64,000 bases of DNA. Source: Vreelandella stevensii S18214. Its GTDB lineage: Bacteria; Pseudomonadota; Gammaproteobacteria; Pseudomonadales; Halomonadaceae. The notes beneath the pieces were generated by a model. That model worked only from the letters and a program-made list of their open reading frames with translations, was not told the DNA's origin and made no database searches. The translations under genes and the position numbers were made by a program. Where the stretch lies: NCBI RefSeq assembly GCF_000275725.1, contig NZ_AJTS01000023.1, forward strand, positions 62,001 to 126,000, written 5' to 3'. Below, in pieces: positions 1 to 10,422 of the stretch (position 1 is the stretch's first letter; the number at the start of each line of letters is the position of its first letter).

Positions 1-399
1 GAGCGCCACGCCCAGTTCGCTGTCGGGCTTGAAGCCGCCGATGCCTGGGCCATGCCCGGCCCGAGGGTCGACCACCACGAACGGGCGCTTGCTGGGGTCG
101 GTGACCGTATCGCCCTTGGGCAATACACGCAGCAGTTCGTAATTGGTCGGGTTGGGCAGCGTCCGTCCGTCCATCAGCCCTTCGGTATCGAACCCCAGCA
201 CGTTGGGCTTGGTCTGCTCCATGTGGGCCAGATACTGGTTGCCCCGTTCGCGCATCACATCCCAGTACAGCACGTTGCGCTCGACGCTGTCGCGCCAGTA
301 GCTCAAGGCAGCACGCCCAAACCCGAACGGGTCCATCATGCTCGTCAGCGCGCTGTTGCCCAGAGTGGGGGAAAGCAGGGGATTAGCGAGAAAGTTCAT
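1..399 (-). CDS. DUF3141 domain protein (PHA-synthase-like), 5' part
   Basis: The N-terminal 133 residues of a protein that continues beyond base 1. The translated segment contains VVVDPRAGHGPGIGGFK followed by an acidic S-E-L-G-V-A-L stretch, which I recognise as the conserved start of the DUF3141 family, often annotated as poly(3-hydroxyalkanoate) synthase-like (alpha/beta hydrolase fold). The start ATG at 399 is preceded by a GGGAG ribosome-binding site eight bases upstream. It is transcribed divergently from the LysR gene at 649, which may regulate it. The catalytic part lies outside the window, so substrate and activity cannot be judged. Confidence 0.75.
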   Translation of the reverse strand, partial: MNFLANPLLSPTLGNSALTSMMDPFGFGRAALSYWRDSVERNVLYWDVMRERGNQYLAHMEQTKPNVLGFDTEGLMDGRTLPNPTNYELLRVLPKGDTVTDPSKRPFVVVDPRAGHGPGIGGFKPDSELGVAL

Positions 400-498
400 A
401 GAGTCTCCCGTGGGGTTGATGCGGGGCACCAAGCCCGAAGCCTGATGCTGCAATGCAATATAGTTTAGGCCACTCCTTGCCAGACGTCGATCATTACC

Positions 499-530
499 CA
501 TACATGAACCTGTGTAACAACCTATGTATG
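499..530. promoter_or_regulatory. Inverted repeat in a divergent promoter region, candidate LysR operator
   Basis: CATACAT at 499-505 is the exact reverse complement of ATGTATG at 524-530, separated by 18 bases. It lies in the 249-base gap between the DUF3141 gene and the divergent LysR gene, where a LysR-type regulator would normally bind. The rest of that gap (400-648) shows no further gene. Function is inferred from position only. Confidence 0.4.
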
Positions 531-648
531 AACCATCGAGCGACAGCGATTCAAGGCGTTAGCGGGCAAAGGGTGGTAGCATTTCGACATGGACCCACGC
601 GCTTGGGAGTCGCTGACGCTGACCGAGCACGTTTACCTCGAGGTGGTT

Positions 649-1647
649 ATGTCATCCCCGTCGCTGCTCAACCGCTTGACGTTTCGCCAACTGCAGGTGT
701 TTCAGGCCGTACATCGCCAGCGCTCGTATTCGCGTGCCGCCGAACAGCTAGGCCTGACTCAACCCGCCGTGAGCGCCCAGATTCGCCAGCTGGAACAGGC
801 GCTGGGGCAGCCGCTGTTTCGCTATGCCGGTAAAACCCTGCATGTACTGCCTGCGGCGGATACGCTGGCGCTCTCCACTCGGGAAATCTTCGGACAGCTC
901 TCGCGCCTGCAGATGCACCTTTCAGATATTAACGGCAAGATCAGCGGCAAGTTGAGCATTGCAGCGGTTTCTTCTGCCCAATACGTGGTGCCCTATCTGC
1001 TGTCACGCTTTCGCGCCCGCTACCCCGATGTGCAGCTACGCCTGAAAGTATGCAACCGCAGCCAGGCACTGGAGCGCCTCGCCGACCAGCAGGATGACGT
1101 GGTCATCATGGCCATGGTGCCGGAGGACGATGGGCTGGTGGTCATGCCGGTATTGGAAAATGAGCTGGTGGCCGTGGTATGGCCGGAGCATCCGCTGCTC
1201 CAACTGGCCAACCCTACCCTCTCGGACTTTGCCCGCCACTATGTATTGATGCGTGAGCCGGGGTCAGGCGTGCGCAGCGCCTTCGAGCAGCTGGCGGTCG
1301 ATCAGGAAGTCGGGCTGCCCCACCGTATCGAGCTGGGTACCAACGAAGCGATCAAACAAGGCGTGATGGCGCATCTGGGCGTGGCGGTACTGCCGCGCAT
1401 GGCCATTCAGCTGGAGCTGGAACAGGGGCTGCTGGCCACGCTGGCGCTGCCCCACTTTCCGATCCGCCGCGCCTGGTGCACCGTCTATCGCCGCGACCAC
1501 TTCCCCACGCCGGTGGCGGAGCTGTTCTTGCGTTTCACCCGCGAACACCTCAGCGAGCTGCGTGCGCATTTCCAGGCGCCCCCCAGCCCCCTCCCCAGCC
1601 ACGGCGTTTCCTGCTTGCCAGGCCTGAGCGTCGAACAGACCCCGTGA
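649..1647 (+). CDS. LysR-family transcriptional regulator
   Basis: 332 residues. An N-terminal winged HTH (about residues 8-65: QLQVFQAVHRQRSYSRAAEQ, then LTQPAVSAQIRQLE) is followed by a type-2 periplasmic-binding-like effector domain (about 95-300) of usual LysR size. I chose ATG 649 rather than the in-frame ATG 589 because GAGGTGG sits just upstream of 649 and the protein then starts close to the HTH, as in the family. It is divergent from the DUF3141 gene, so that gene is the most likely target. The sequence resembles the CbbR/CysL branch, but the effector cannot be deduced. Confidence 0.9.
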   Translation: MSSPSLLNRLTFRQLQVFQAVHRQRSYSRAAEQLGLTQPAVSAQIRQLEQALGQPLFRYAGKTLHVLPAADTLALSTREIFGQLSRLQMHLSDINGKISGKLSIAAVSSAQYVVPYLLSRFRARYPDVQLRLKVCNRSQALERLADQQDDVVIMAMVPEDDGLVVMPVLENELVAVVWPEHPLLQLANPTLSDFARHYVLMREPGSGVRSAFEQLAVDQEVGLPHRIELGTNEAIKQGVMAHLGVAVLPRMAIQLELEQGLLATLALPHFPIRRAWCTVYRRDHFPTPVAELFLRFTREHLSELRAHFQAPPSPLPSHGVSCLPGLSVEQTP

Positions 1648-1664
1648 TGCGCGACGGTGTCTTG

Positions 1665-1692
1665 TTGATTGCCAGGTATGTTACATTATCTA
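1665..1692 (+). promoter_or_regulatory. Candidate sigma-70 promoter of lipA
   Basis: TTGATT (1665-1670) and TATCTA (1687-1692) are separated by 16 bases and lie 41 bases before the lipA start codon, in an AT-richer gap. The match to consensus is moderate and was judged by eye. Confidence 0.35.
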
Positions 1693-1732
1693 CTACCTAC
1701 GTATCAGTTAGCGTGACTCGAGGCTCTCTCCT

Positions 1733-2785
<1,053 letters not shown>

Positions 2786-2800
2786 TACCCCGCACGAATG

Positions 2801-2831
2801 TCACCGGCATGCCCTTTCGGCATGCCGGTGA
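2801..2831. terminator. Hairpin between convergent lipA and lipB
   Basis: Perfect 13-bp stem TCACCGGCATGCC / GGCATGCCGGTGA with loop CTTTC, placed 16 bases after the lipA stop and 27 bases beyond the lipB stop. On the plus strand it is followed after a few bases by TCTTTT, a weak T tract. It probably terminates lipA and may act in both directions. Confidence 0.7.
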
Positions 2832-2857
2832 ACCCGTCTTTTGCAGCACTTACTCGA

Positions 2858-3508
2858 TCACGACGCCGAATCCACCAATGATCGGCCTAGCTGCTCCGCC
2901 AGCGCCAGGGCCAGTGCCCCCCCGATATCTGCGCCATCGCCCAGCGTCACCAGATCGCCCAGACGCGTCACCTGCATGCCTGCATAGCCACAGGGGTTGA
3001 TACGGCCAAACGGCGACAGGTCGCCGTCCACGTTCAATGCAACACCGTGGTAACTGGCCCCTCGACGAATGCGCAGCCCCAGCGATGCAATCTTGGCCTC
3101 CCCCATCACCGTGCGGGTATACACGCCCGGCGCATCCGGCTTGGCCCAGGCATCGACACCATGGCGGGCCAGCACGTCGATCACCGCATTTTCCAGGGCG
3201 CTGACCAGCTCACGCACACCGATCTTGCCACGCCGCACGTCCAGCAACGGGTAAAGCACCACTTGCCCAGGCCCATGGTAGGTCACTTGACCGCCACGGT
3301 CGGTATTGACCACCGGGATATCGCCCGGCATCAGCAAATGTTCGGGTTTGCCCGCCTGCCCCTGAGTGAAGACCGAGTCGTGCTCGACCAGCCAGAACTG
3401 GTCGGGCGTATGCTCGTCACGGCAGTCGGTGAGCTCGCGCATGGCTTCCCAGACAGGCTGGTAGGGCCGACGCCCCAGGCGGTGCAGCTCGATGGGTGCG
3501 GGGCTCAT
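2858..3508 (-). CDS. lipB: Lipoyl(octanoyl) transferase
   Basis: 216 residues. Transfers octanoate from acyl carrier protein to lipoyl domains, supplying the substrate of LipA. The catalytic cysteine is C173 in [10 protein letters not shown] and the catalytic lysine K139 in [11 protein letters not shown]; the [14 protein letters not shown] motif is also present. Its ATG lies one base after the ybeD stop, so the two are almost certainly co-transcribed as the last genes of the minus-strand block. Confidence 0.97.
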   Translation of the reverse strand: MSPAPIELHRLGRRPYQPVWEAMRELTDCRDEHTPDQFWLVEHDSVFTQGQAGKPEHLLMPGDIPVVNTDRGGQVTYHGPGQVVLYPLLDVRRGKIGVRELVSALENAVIDVLARHGVDAWAKPDAPGVYTRTVMGEAKIASLGLRIRRGASYHGVALNVDGDLSPFGRINPCGYAGMQVTRLGDLVTLGDGADIGGALALALAEQLGRSLVDSAS

Positions 3509-3509
3509 G

Positions 3510-3824
3510 TCACACCACCATGTGCACGCGGCCCGTGGCTTTCAGCTCATCGAACAGGCTGGCCAGCTGTTGTTCACCGGTAGCCACGATGGTCACCCGC
3601 ACCGATTGGAAGCGGCCATTGCGACTATCCACCACCTGCAGGGTGGTTTCGTCGAAATCTGGCGCGTGCTTGACGATGACCTGGCATACACAAGCGGGAA
3701 AATCATCCGCCGCATCGCCTACCACCTTGAGCGAGTAGTCGCAGGGAAAGGTGACCCTGGGCGGCTCACTGACCGTGGAGGGCTGGCGCAGGTCACGCAG
3801 CGGAGACTTGGTATCTTTTTTCAT
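3510..3824 (-). CDS. ybeD: YbeD family protein (DUF493)
   Basis: 104 residues of the YbeD/DUF493 family, a small ACT-like fold of unproven function that is usually encoded next to lipB. The segment [11 protein letters not shown] near residues 26-36 and the C-terminal [11 protein letters not shown] are typical. I start at ATG 3824 ([12 protein letters not shown]); upstream in-frame codons add residues not found in the family. The ribosome-binding site is weak. It sits between dacA and lipB as in other gammaproteobacteria. Confidence 0.9.
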   Translation of the reverse strand: MKKDTKSPLRDLRQPSTVSEPPRVTFPCDYSLKVVGDAADDFPACVCQVIVKHAPDFDETTLQVVDSRNGRFQSVRVTIVATGEQQLASLFDELKATGRVHMVV

Positions 3825-3918
3825 GAGTTGCCTATCTATGACGAATGCTAAAACGAATGAAACCCTGACGATGACGCCAGAGCTTCTGATTGTGACAGGG
3901 AGGCTAAAACACCACAGA

Positions 3919-3935
3919 CAGGCCATGTTGGCCTG
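3919..3935 (-). terminator. Possible weak terminator after dacA
   Basis: CAGGCCA / TGGCCTG, a 7-bp stem with a 3-base loop in the 131-base gap between dacA and ybeD. Read on the minus strand it is followed after eight bases by GTTTT. It could separate ybeD-lipB from the upstream genes, but the tract is short and displaced. Confidence 0.3.
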
Positions 3936-3955
3936 CCCAGCGTGCTCAAGGCTCG

Positions 3956-5161
3956 TCAGCTTCTGAAGTTGCCGATCAGATTGCTGAAGAAGCGCTGCAC
4001 CTGATCGAAGAAGCGCTTGAACAGGCCACCCTCTTCCACGTTTTCCAGCGCCACCAGCTGGCGCTCGCCGACCATTTCGTCACCCAGGTAGACTTCCAGA
4101 GTACCGACTTCGTCGCCAACGGCGACGGGCGCACTCAGGTCGCTATCCAGATTCAGACGCGCGCGCAGCTCTTCGTTGCGGTTGCGCGGCAGCGTCATGA
4201 AGACTTCACCATCGACACCCACGCGTAGCTCATTGGTGTCACCACCCCACACCCGCGGCGTGGCCAATACGGCACCGCGCTCATAGAGCTTCATGGTTTC
4301 ATAGAAGCGGAAGCCGTAGCTGAGCAGCTTCTGGGTTTCCTGGGCGCGAGCTTCTTCGGAGCTGGTGCCCATGACCACGGAGATCAGGCGCATATCATCA
4401 CGCAGCGCAGACGATACCAGGCCGTAACCCGCCTCGGTGGTCCAGCCGGTTTTCAGACCATCCACCGACGGGTCACGCCACAGCAGACGGTTGCGATTGG
4501 GCTGGTCGATGCCGCCAAAGGAGAAGTTGCGCTGTGAGTAGATGGCGTAGTGGTCAGGGTAGTCGTTGATGATGTACTGAGAGAGGATGGCCATGTCTCG
4601 CGCCGTGGAGTAGTGCTGGTCACCCGGCAACCCGGTGGCGTTCTGGAAATTGGTGTTGTGCATGCCCAGGCGCGTGGCATGCTGGTTCATCAGGTCGGCG
4701 AACGGTGCTTCGCCGCCGGCCAGATGCTCGGCCATGGCCACACTGGCATCGTTACCGGACACGATGATGATACCGTGCAACAGATTATCCACCGATACGC
4801 GGTCGCCCACCTCGATGAACATCTTGGAGCCACCGGTGCGCCAAGCGTTCTCGCTGATATTGACCATATCGGTCAGGTTGATGGTGCCTCGGTCCAGCTC
4901 ACGCTCGACCAGATAGGCGGTCATCAGCTTGGTCAAGCTCGCCGGTGGTAGGCGGACATCGGAATTATGCTCCGCGAGAATACGGCCGCTATTGGCATCC
5001 ATCAAAATCCACGAGCTGGCCGCCAGCTGTGGAGGCGCTGGAATGATGGTCTGGGGTTGCGGCTGGGGAATCACCTGAGCCGTGGCAGGTATTGCCACCA
5101 CGGTCATCGCGGCAAACAGGCACAGCTTGGCGGTCCGGCGAATCGAAATCAATACACTCAT
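3956..5161 (-). CDS. dacA: D-alanyl-D-alanine carboxypeptidase (PBP5 family)
   Basis: 401-residue low-molecular-weight penicillin-binding protein that removes the terminal D-Ala from peptidoglycan stem peptides in the periplasm. Active-site motifs: SLTK (S75, K78), SGN (135-137) and KTG (237-239). A signal peptide ends at about residue 28 (PATA), and the C terminus (GLFKRFFDQVQRFFSNLIG) is the amphipathic helix that anchors PBP5 to the inner membrane. I chose ATG 5161; the in-frame GTG at 5194 would lengthen the signal peptide with no gain. It follows rlpA in the cell-elongation block. Confidence 0.96.
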   Translation of the reverse strand: MSVLISIRRTAKLCLFAAMTVVAIPATAQVIPQPQPQTIIPAPPQLAASSWILMDANSGRILAEHNSDVRLPPASLTKLMTAYLVERELDRGTINLTDMVNISENAWRTGGSKMFIEVGDRVSVDNLLHGIIIVSGNDASVAMAEHLAGGEAPFADLMNQHATRLGMHNTNFQNATGLPGDQHYSTARDMAILSQYIINDYPDHYAIYSQRNFSFGGIDQPNRNRLLWRDPSVDGLKTGWTTEAGYGLVSSALRDDMRLISVVMGTSSEEARAQETQKLLSYGFRFYETMKLYERGAVLATPRVWGGDTNELRVGVDGEVFMTLPRNRNEELRARLNLDSDLSAPVAVGDEVGTLEVYLGDEMVGERQLVALENVEEGGLFKRFFDQVQRFFSNLIGNFRS

Positions 5162-5227
5162 CACACACGTCTCACTTACATTGAATGGCAGCACGGTGGC
5201 GCTGCTGGATGACTAAATTGGCACGCA

Positions 5228-6223
5228 TTATCGCACTATAAACACTTGAGGAAAGCCCGCACGGCGCAGATCTTCCCGCGCCTGGTTTTCCTGGGCAGGA
5301 GTCACTGGGCCCACCTGAACCCGATGCACTTCAGCCTCGCTCTTCACATGTACACCATGCGATAACTCCCCAGAAAGGCGTTGCTGCAACTGCTGGGCAC
5401 CCTCTGCCGTACCTAACGCGGCAATTTGCAGGAAGATGCCGTCACCGCTCGGCTGACTGGATACCGGCGAAGCAGAAGACGAAGGCGCAGCGGGAGCACT
5501 CACCACACTCGGCGCAGACGAGGCGGGTGCAGGTGAGCTCGCCGCCGTCGAGCGGGCCGCCTCCCCGCCTCGACCACGCTCGGCCAGCCATTGCGCCGGA
5601 TCGATGGCTTCGACGCGAACAGGCCCCGTGCCATCGTCCAGAATGCCTAGTCGAGCCGCTGCGGCATAGGAAAGATCGATTTCGCGATCACTGTGAAAAG
5701 GGCCACGGTCATTGACGCGTACGATCACCGAACGGCCATTGGCCAAGCTGGTGACACGGGCAAAGGTCGGCAACGGCAGCGAGCGATGCGCCGCCGTCAT
5801 CTTGTACATGTCGTAGATCTCACCGTTGGAGGTGGCGTAGCCGTGGAATTTTTCACCGTACCAGGAGGCCGTGCCCTGGCGAGCATAACCCCGCGAGTCC
5901 GGCAGTACACGGTAGGTTTCGCCCCACACCTCGTAGGTGGAGCGATTGCCTGCACGTGAGGGCTCCTCGATGCGCGGCTCGGCATCGGGCACCTGGCTGA
6001 CATCCGGCGGTGCTACTGGATAGGCATCGCCGGACATGGCATAGCGTTCGCCGCTGGGAGCGGCGCTGGCCAAGGGCGAAGCGCTGGGCTGCGGCGCGGC
6101 ACTGGGCTGCGGCGCGGCGCTGCCGCTATCACGCAGCGGCGCTTGGCTGGCACAGCCGCTCACCAGCATCGCCAACACGAGAGAACCGCTTACATAACGG
6201 ACATTGGTCAACAGGTTAGTCAT
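5228..6223 (-). CDS. rlpA: Septal-ring lytic transglycosylase RlpA, lipoprotein
   Basis: 331 residues. A lipobox (LVSGC, Cys near residue 24) makes it a lipoprotein. A Pro/Ala/Ser-rich linker is followed by the double-psi beta-barrel RlpA domain (GTASWYGEKFHGYATSNGE ... VRVNDRGPF) and, after a second Ser/Pro/Ala linker, a C-terminal SPOR domain (IFLQIAALGT ... RVQVGP) that targets denuded glycan at the septum. The ATG overlaps the end of mltB by eight bases, implying translational coupling of two peptidoglycan hydrolases. Confidence 0.93.
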   Translation of the reverse strand: MTNLLTNVRYVSGSLVLAMLVSGCASQAPLRDSGSAAPQPSAAPQPSASPLASAAPSGERYAMSGDAYPVAPPDVSQVPDAEPRIEEPSRAGNRSTYEVWGETYRVLPDSRGYARQGTASWYGEKFHGYATSNGEIYDMYKMTAAHRSLPLPTFARVTSLANGRSVIVRVNDRGPFHSDREIDLSYAAAARLGILDDGTGPVRVEAIDPAQWLAERGRGGEAARSTAASSPAPASSAPSVVSAPAAPSSSASPVSSQPSGDGIFLQIAALGTAEGAQQLQQRLSGELSHGVHVKSEAEVHRVQVGPVTPAQENQAREDLRRAGFPQVFIVR

Positions 6224-7241
6224 GCTCAATCTCAAACTGATGCTGGATCGCGTCCGCCAATTCGGCCACAGCCATGCCGTAAAGGTGGCTGTGATTGTAG
6301 CGAGTAATCACATAGAAGTTGAATTCACCTAGACGGTAGCCTTGCTCATCTTCAGAAAAATCCAGCAATAGCGGCACCACGGGGGCATCAGGGGCCAGCG
6401 GCGCCTCGCTAGTGATGCCCTGCTCCACCATGTCGGCGGCGGTCAAAGTGGGGCGCGAGGTCTGGTTGAAGGCGATGCCTTCGGGGGCTTCCTGTGGGCC
6501 GTCGGCATCGTGGTAGATGGCGCCATCACGCTGCCAGCCATGCTCGGCAAAGTAGTTGGCTACGCTGCCGATGGCATCGACCGGGTTGTTCCACAAATCG
6601 CGAATGCCGTCGTCATCGAAATCGACCGCGTAGGCCTGGTAACTGGTAGGAATGAACTGCGGATAGCCCATGGCCCCGGCGTAAGAGCCGTAGAGCGTTT
6701 CCGGCTCGACACCCTGCTCGTAGGCAATGGCCAGGAAAGCGGCCAGCTCGCCACGGAAGAAGCGCCCCCGCTGGGGGTGATGAAAGGCCAGCGTTGCCAG
6801 CGAATCGAGCACCTTGTGCGTGCCTTTATGACGCCCGTAATAGGTTTCCACGCCGATGATGGCGGTGATCACCTCAGGAGCAACACCAAAGACTTCTTCG
6901 GCACGCGCCAGCGTCTCGGCATGCTCGCGCATGAACTCGGCACCTTCTTCGATGCGCTGCTGGTTCAGAAAAATATCGCGATATTCGAACCAGCGCAGGC
7001 GCCGCTCAGCCGCTCCCGCCATGGCATCCAGCACGTTCTGACGGAACGTGGCCTGTCCCAACGCTTGCATCAGCCACTGTTCAGGAATGCCCTGTTCGAC
7101 CAGTTCATTGGCCAGTTGGCGCGTCTGCTCGTTGACGCGGGGGTCGAAATCGACCTCCTCGGCCGCCCAGGTGGCCGAGGCTGAACATGCCATCAGCGCC
7201 GCCAGTAAATACCCGCCCGCTCTTCTTCGCGCCCTGTTCAT
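6216..7241 (-). CDS. mltB: Membrane-bound lytic murein transglycosylase B
   Basis: 341-residue glycan-cleaving enzyme. The catalytic glutamate is E132 in IIGVETYYGR, followed by the family motif YAGAMGYPQFIPTSY. The N terminus is a signal peptide ending at ATWA (about residue 26); a cysteine at residue 19 lies inside the hydrophobic core rather than in a clear lipobox, so it may be a soluble periplasmic form. ATG 7241 is preceded by AGGAG, which decides the start over the longer reading. It lies directly downstream of rodA. Confidence 0.93.
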   Translation of the reverse strand: MNRARRRAGGYLLAALMACSASATWAAEEVDFDPRVNEQTRQLANELVEQGIPEQWLMQALGQATFRQNVLDAMAGAAERRLRWFEYRDIFLNQQRIEEGAEFMREHAETLARAEEVFGVAPEVITAIIGVETYYGRHKGTHKVLDSLATLAFHHPQRGRFFRGELAAFLAIAYEQGVEPETLYGSYAGAMGYPQFIPTSYQAYAVDFDDDGIRDLWNNPVDAIGSVANYFAEHGWQRDGAIYHDADGPQEAPEGIAFNQTSRPTLTAADMVEQGITSEAPLAPDAPVVPLLLDFSEDEQGYRLGEFNFYVITRYNHSHLYGMAVAELADAIQHQFEIEHD

Positions 7242-7286
7242 TTGCTTACCACTCCTGTGAAAAAGCGTCGACTGCACTTTGATCAT

Positions 7287-8450
7287 TCAACGCGGCAATA
7301 GCCGCCGATGGGCGTGTATCGACATGAGAATACCGAACCCGGCCAGCAAGGTCACGCTGGAGGTGCCGCCGTAGCTCACCAGCGGCAGCGGCACCCCTAC
7401 CACGGGTAAAATACCGCTGACCATGCCGACATTGACAAACACGTAGATAAAGAACGTCAGGATAATGCTGCCCGCCACCAAACGCCCGAACGTATCCTGG
7501 GACGCCGCCGCCAGCCACAGCCCTCGCCCGACGATGGCCACGTAGAGCAACAGCAATAGCAGCATCCCGACCAGGCCAAACTCCTCTCCCAGCACCGCGA
7601 TGATGAAATCGGTATGGCGCTCGGGCAGGAACTCGAGCTGCGACTGGGTGCCCTCCAGCCAGCCCTTGCCCCACAGGCCACCGCTACCGATGGCGGTGGT
7701 GGACTGGATGATGTTCCAGCCGGAGCCGAGCGGATCGCTCTCCGGGTCCAGAAAGGTCAGCACCCGCTGGCGCTGGTAATTGTGCATGTTCATCCACAGT
7801 AGCGGCAGGCCAGCCGCCGCCAGGGCCACTACCAGGCTAATCAAGCGCCAGGAGAGCCCCGCCAGCAGCACCACGATCAGCGCCGCGCTGGCCATCAGGA
7901 GTGCCGTTCCTAGATCTGGCTGAATGGCTGTCAACACCACCGGAGCGCCAATGATCAAGCCACAAACGGCAATGTCCCGCAGCCTCGGGGGAAGCTGACA
8001 ACGGTTGAGGTAAGCCGCCACCATCAACGGCACGGCCAGCTTCATCATTTCGGAAGGCTGAAAGCGAATCACGCCGGGTATTTCCAGCCAGCGCTTGGCC
8101 CCCATGCCGATATCGCCAGCAATCTCCACAGCCACCAGCATGGCAAGCCCTACGCCATAAGCCAGCGGCGCCCAGCGCAGAAAGGTGGTGGGGGAAAACT
8201 GTGCCAGCACGAACATGCCCACCAACGCCAGGCCAAAACGAACGGCCTGTGCAATCACGACCTCGATACGCTGCCCAGACGCGCTGTAGAGCACCAGCAG
8301 ACCACCTGCCATCAGCGCCAGCAGCAGGCCAAGCAGCCAGGGGTCGATATGGATACGCTCCCAAATGCTCTTGCGCCTTGCAATGCCACTATCGGGCGGG
8401 CGAACCGGGTAGCCACGCCAGGAGCGCGACAGCAGTTGCAGCGGCATCAT
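7287..8450 (-). CDS. rodA: Rod-shape peptidoglycan glycosyltransferase RodA (SEDS)
   Basis: 387 residues with about ten membrane segments. The SEDS-family glycan polymerase of the elongasome, partner of PBP2. Family motifs visible include KRWLEIPGVIRFQPSEMMK and, near the C terminus, PLPLVSYGGTSSV. Its ATG overlaps the mrdA stop (TAATG), so the polymerase and its transpeptidase partner are translationally coupled, as expected from their one-to-one complex. Confidence 0.96.
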   Translation of the reverse strand: MMPLQLLSRSWRGYPVRPPDSGIARRKSIWERIHIDPWLLGLLLALMAGGLLVLYSASGQRIEVVIAQAVRFGLALVGMFVLAQFSPTTFLRWAPLAYGVGLAMLVAVEIAGDIGMGAKRWLEIPGVIRFQPSEMMKLAVPLMVAAYLNRCQLPPRLRDIAVCGLIIGAPVVLTAIQPDLGTALLMASAALIVVLLAGLSWRLISLVVALAAAGLPLLWMNMHNYQRQRVLTFLDPESDPLGSGWNIIQSTTAIGSGGLWGKGWLEGTQSQLEFLPERHTDFIIAVLGEEFGLVGMLLLLLLYVAIVGRGLWLAAASQDTFGRLVAGSIILTFFIYVFVNVGMVSGILPVVGVPLPLVSYGGTSSVTLLAGFGILMSIHAHRRLLPR

Positions 8451-10357
8451 TAGTTACCCTCCACGCGGCCGTTATCGCCTTCCAGCACTTCTTTGACTTC
8501 CTCGGCCTCTGGGGCCGCTTCTTTCAGTAGCCAGGCATCGGTCATGGCGCGCGCCATGCGAGCGGCGTGGGTGCTGCCGCCCCCGGCGTTCTCGACAATC
8601 ACCGACACGGCAATTTCGGGCTCTTCCAGCGGGGCAAAGGCCATGAACAGCGAGTGGTCACGCAGCCGCTCTTCCAGCTCTTCGGCGTTGTAGCGCTGAT
8701 CCTGACCCAGCGAAAACACCTGAGCCGTGCCGGACTTGCCGCCCATACGATACTCCAAGCCTACCCCGGTACGCCTTGCCGTTCCTTCGCTGCCGGTGAG
8801 CACTTTCTCCATACCGCTGAACACCCGATCCCACCAGTTCTCGTTGGCCAGATCGATATCGGGTAGCGTGTCCGGCAGTTCAACCGGAACAGGGTCTTCA
8901 CCGATACGCATTGCCAGGCGCGGCTTGACCCAGTGGCCACGGTTGGCCAGGGCCGCCGTAGCGCTGGCCAGCTGCAACGGGGTGATTTGCCAGTATCCCT
9001 GACCGATACCGACCGAGAGCGTTTCCCCCGGGTACCAGGGCTGGTTGAATCGTGCGCGCTTCCAGTCCCTCGAAGGCATCAGGCCAGCGCTTTCTCCCTG
9101 GACATCGTGAGCGACCCGTTGCCCAAAGCCAAAATTGGACATCTGATCATGCAGCCGATCAATGCCGAGGTCGTGAGCCAGGGAGTAATAATAAGTGTTG
9201 TTCGACACGGCAATGGAGCGCTCCATATCGACACGCCCGTGCCCCCAACGCAGCCAGTTACGATAGCGGCGAGAATCATTGGGCAATTGATAGAAGCCCG
9301 GGTCATTGATGGTGCTGTCCGGGGTGATCACCCCTTCCACTAGCCCCGCCAGCGCCAGAAACGGCTTGATGGTGGAGCCCGGCGGGTAGTGGCCGCGAAT
9401 GGCCCGGTTAAACAGCGGCAGGTCGATGTCTTCCTGCAGGGCACGATAGGAAGCCACATCGATCCCGGTAACGAACTGGTTACTATCGAAGCCGGGCGTC
9501 GACACCATGGCCAGAATCTCGCCGGTACGCGGCACGATGGCCACGATGGAGCCCCGGCGACCTTCCAGCAGCTCGTAAGCGAGCATCTGCAAAGAACGAT
9601 CCAGGGTCAGGGTGAGGTTGGCCCCCGGCACCGGGTCAGTGCGACCAAGCTCGCGCAGCACGCGGCCACGGGCGTTGGTTTCTACCTTGCGAAGGCCCGC
9701 CTGGCCGTGCAATTCCGACTCGTAAAAACGCTCCACCCCCGTCTTGCCGATAAAATGAGTGCCCGCATAGCGGCCGGTGTCCAGCGTCTGTAGCTCTTCG
9801 GCATTGATCCGCCCCACATAGCCCAGCGCATGGGCCATCATTTCGGCATCCGGGTAGTAACGCAGCAGTTGCGCTTCTACCTCGACTCCGGGCAAACGAT
9901 GGCGATTGATGGCCAGGCGAGCAATCTGCTCTTCGCTCAGGTCGCTCATCAGTAGCGCCGGCTGAAACGGCCGCTGGCGCTGGCGAGAACGAGCGTTGAA
10001 GGCCTCGATCTCTTCTTCAGGAAGTTCCAGAAGCTCCACCAGCAGCGCCAGGGTATCGTCCAGGCTATCGACACGCTCACGCACCAGCGTCAGGTTGTAG
10101 GTCGGCCGATTTTCTGCCAGCAGGGCGCCGTTACGGTCGTAGATCAACCCACGATTGGGCGGCAGCGGCTCGACCCGCACGCGGTTTTTCTCGGAGCGGG
10201 TGCTGTAGAGGTCGTGCTGAACGATTTGCAGATACCCCAGCCGCCCGACCAGCAAACCGGTCAAGACAATGACCACGAACACTGCCAGCAGCGACCGAAC
10301 ACGGAAGATACGCAGCTCTTGCTCAGGGTTCTTTAGCGTGTCACGGCGCTTGGGCAT
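8450..10357 (-). CDS. mrdA: Penicillin-binding protein 2 (elongation transpeptidase)
   Basis: 635 residues, close to E. coli PBP2. One N-terminal membrane anchor (about 21-43), a pedestal domain with RGLIYDRNG (69-77), and the transpeptidase domain with STIK (S328, K331), SNN (385-387) and KSGTA (541-545). It cross-links peptidoglycan laid down by RodA. I use ATG 10357 rather than the TTG four codons upstream. An acidic C-terminal tail is present. It is followed by rodA with a one-base overlap. Confidence 0.96.
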   Translation of the reverse strand: MPKRRDTLKNPEQELRIFRVRSLLAVFVVIVLTGLLVGRLGYLQIVQHDLYSTRSEKNRVRVEPLPPNRGLIYDRNGALLAENRPTYNLTLVRERVDSLDDTLALLVELLELPEEEIEAFNARSRQRQRPFQPALLMSDLSEEQIARLAINRHRLPGVEVEAQLLRYYPDAEMMAHALGYVGRINAEELQTLDTGRYAGTHFIGKTGVERFYESELHGQAGLRKVETNARGRVLRELGRTDPVPGANLTLTLDRSLQMLAYELLEGRRGSIVAIVPRTGEILAMVSTPGFDSNQFVTGIDVASYRALQEDIDLPLFNRAIRGHYPPGSTIKPFLALAGLVEGVITPDSTINDPGFYQLPNDSRRYRNWLRWGHGRVDMERSIAVSNNTYYYSLAHDLGIDRLHDQMSNFGFGQRVAHDVQGESAGLMPSRDWKRARFNQPWYPGETLSVGIGQGYWQITPLQLASATAALANRGHWVKPRLAMRIGEDPVPVELPDTLPDIDLANENWWDRVFSGMEKVLTGSEGTARRTGVGLEYRMGGKSGTAQVFSLGQDQRYNAEELEERLRDHSLFMAFAPLEEPEIAVSVIVENAGGGSTHAARMARAMTDAWLLKEAAPEAEEVKEVLEGDNGRVEGN

Positions 10358-10422
10358 GGCAACAGACAACTCTCAATCAAACGATGAACGCAACGGCCAC
10401 AAGGGTCGATAACAGATAACGT

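Noticed and set aside
5219-5235. TGGCACGCATTATCGCA, sigma-54-like, in the rlpA-dacA gap
   Set aside because: The GG-GC spacing is one base too long and the orientation points against the flanking genes.
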